Shown here in pieces: positions 63,601 through 64,000 of a stretch of 64,000 nucleotides of DNA. The notes under the pieces were generated by a model, which ran no database searches, was not told the DNA's origin, and worked only from the letters and a program-made list of their open reading frames with translations. The position numbers were made by a program, and so were the translations under genes. Every line of letters begins with the position of its first letter. Positions within the stretch are counted from its first letter, which is position 1. The stretch is from Rhineura floridana (Eukaryota > Chordata > Lepidosauria > Squamata > Rhineuridae). The stretch lies in assembly GCF_030035675.1 (NCBI RefSeq), contig NC_084489.1, positions 76,722,270 through 76,786,269 on the forward strand. Direction: 5' to 3'.

Positions 63601-64000
63601 CAATATAGGTGGAGACAACCTTGTACACAAATTGGAACCAGCTATTTCCCTCTGATGCCTTTTTGCAAAAATCCAAGCAGGAGATCTCGAAGCAGAGCAC
63701 AAGTCTCTGTGCTGAATTATTTGGAGAGCGCTAAAATTACCCTTCTCTTGCAGCCACCTGCACTCTTGAAACATCTGCTGAGTTTTTGGCTCAGATGCTT
63801 GCTTCTGTTTGAAATCATGCTACCCATGACATCATCCGGCAGAAGCTGTGCGGCACAATAATGGCACCTTGAAGAGGAAAGGAAATATTTTCTTCTGCAG
63901 ATGGTGAAAATTTGTATAATTAAGTCAGCCCAAAGCTAGGACAATTGTATAGTCAGTGAAAAGCAAGTTTCAATTGTTACATTTATTACTTAGCAAAATG
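63601..64000. other. No recognisable feature
   Basis: Unassigned sequence to the window end. Confidence 0.3.

Overview
The window looks like intergenic or intronic DNA of a squamate reptile, most likely a lizard. Squamate-type repeats sit side by side in it: tRNA-derived Sauria SINEs and a 5S-rRNA-derived SINE that share a Bov-B tail, Bov-B 3' ends, CR1 and L2 LINEs, and many short hAT-type palindromic elements. I find no host protein-coding gene, rRNA gene or functional tRNA gene. The longest open frames all belong to LINE reverse transcriptases; the other short frames show no family signature and look like chance.

Layout. 1-9 kb: repeat-poor stretches (1-660, 7.96-8.9 kb) alternate with microsatellites (3.2-3.7 kb) and a nested hAT pair (4.4-5.45 kb). 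9-22.5 kb: a mosaic of L2, CR1 and Bov-B 3' ends, tRNA-Ala-type SINEs, palindromic MITEs and one long CR1 reverse-transcriptase copy (17.45-18.55 kb). 22.6-26.3 kb: large TCTA and TTTC microsatellites and an old CR1 copy that carries a clean hAT insertion with an 8-bp target duplication. 27.6-37 kb: L2, Sauria SINE and hAT copies. 37.9-38.8 kb: repeat-free, a candidate conserved non-coding block. 39.1-43.0 kb: the main element, a nearly full-length minus-strand L2 with endonuclease and reverse transcriptase, broken at only two places in the ORF, with a duplicated 5' leader and a TATA-like box. 43-56 kb: more L2 and CR1, a second hAT of the 4.6 kb family, and an LTR fossil primed by tRNA-Leu. 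56.7-59.2 kb: repeat-poor, again a candidate regulatory block. 59.4-64 kb: L2, Bov-B, CR1, a complete 5S-derived SINE and tRNA-type SINEs.

How the parts relate. The SINEs depend on the LINEs present here: Bov-B tails on the Sauria and 5S SINEs, a CR1-like tail on the tRNA-Ala SINE. The small hAT elements have no transposase in the window. An AT-rich repeat of about 440 bp occurs more than ten times; it has short inverted ends next to TA and an internal array of about 31-bp units. I do not recognise it, and it is the best candidate here for something poorly described. Nothing in the window amounts to a new gene system.
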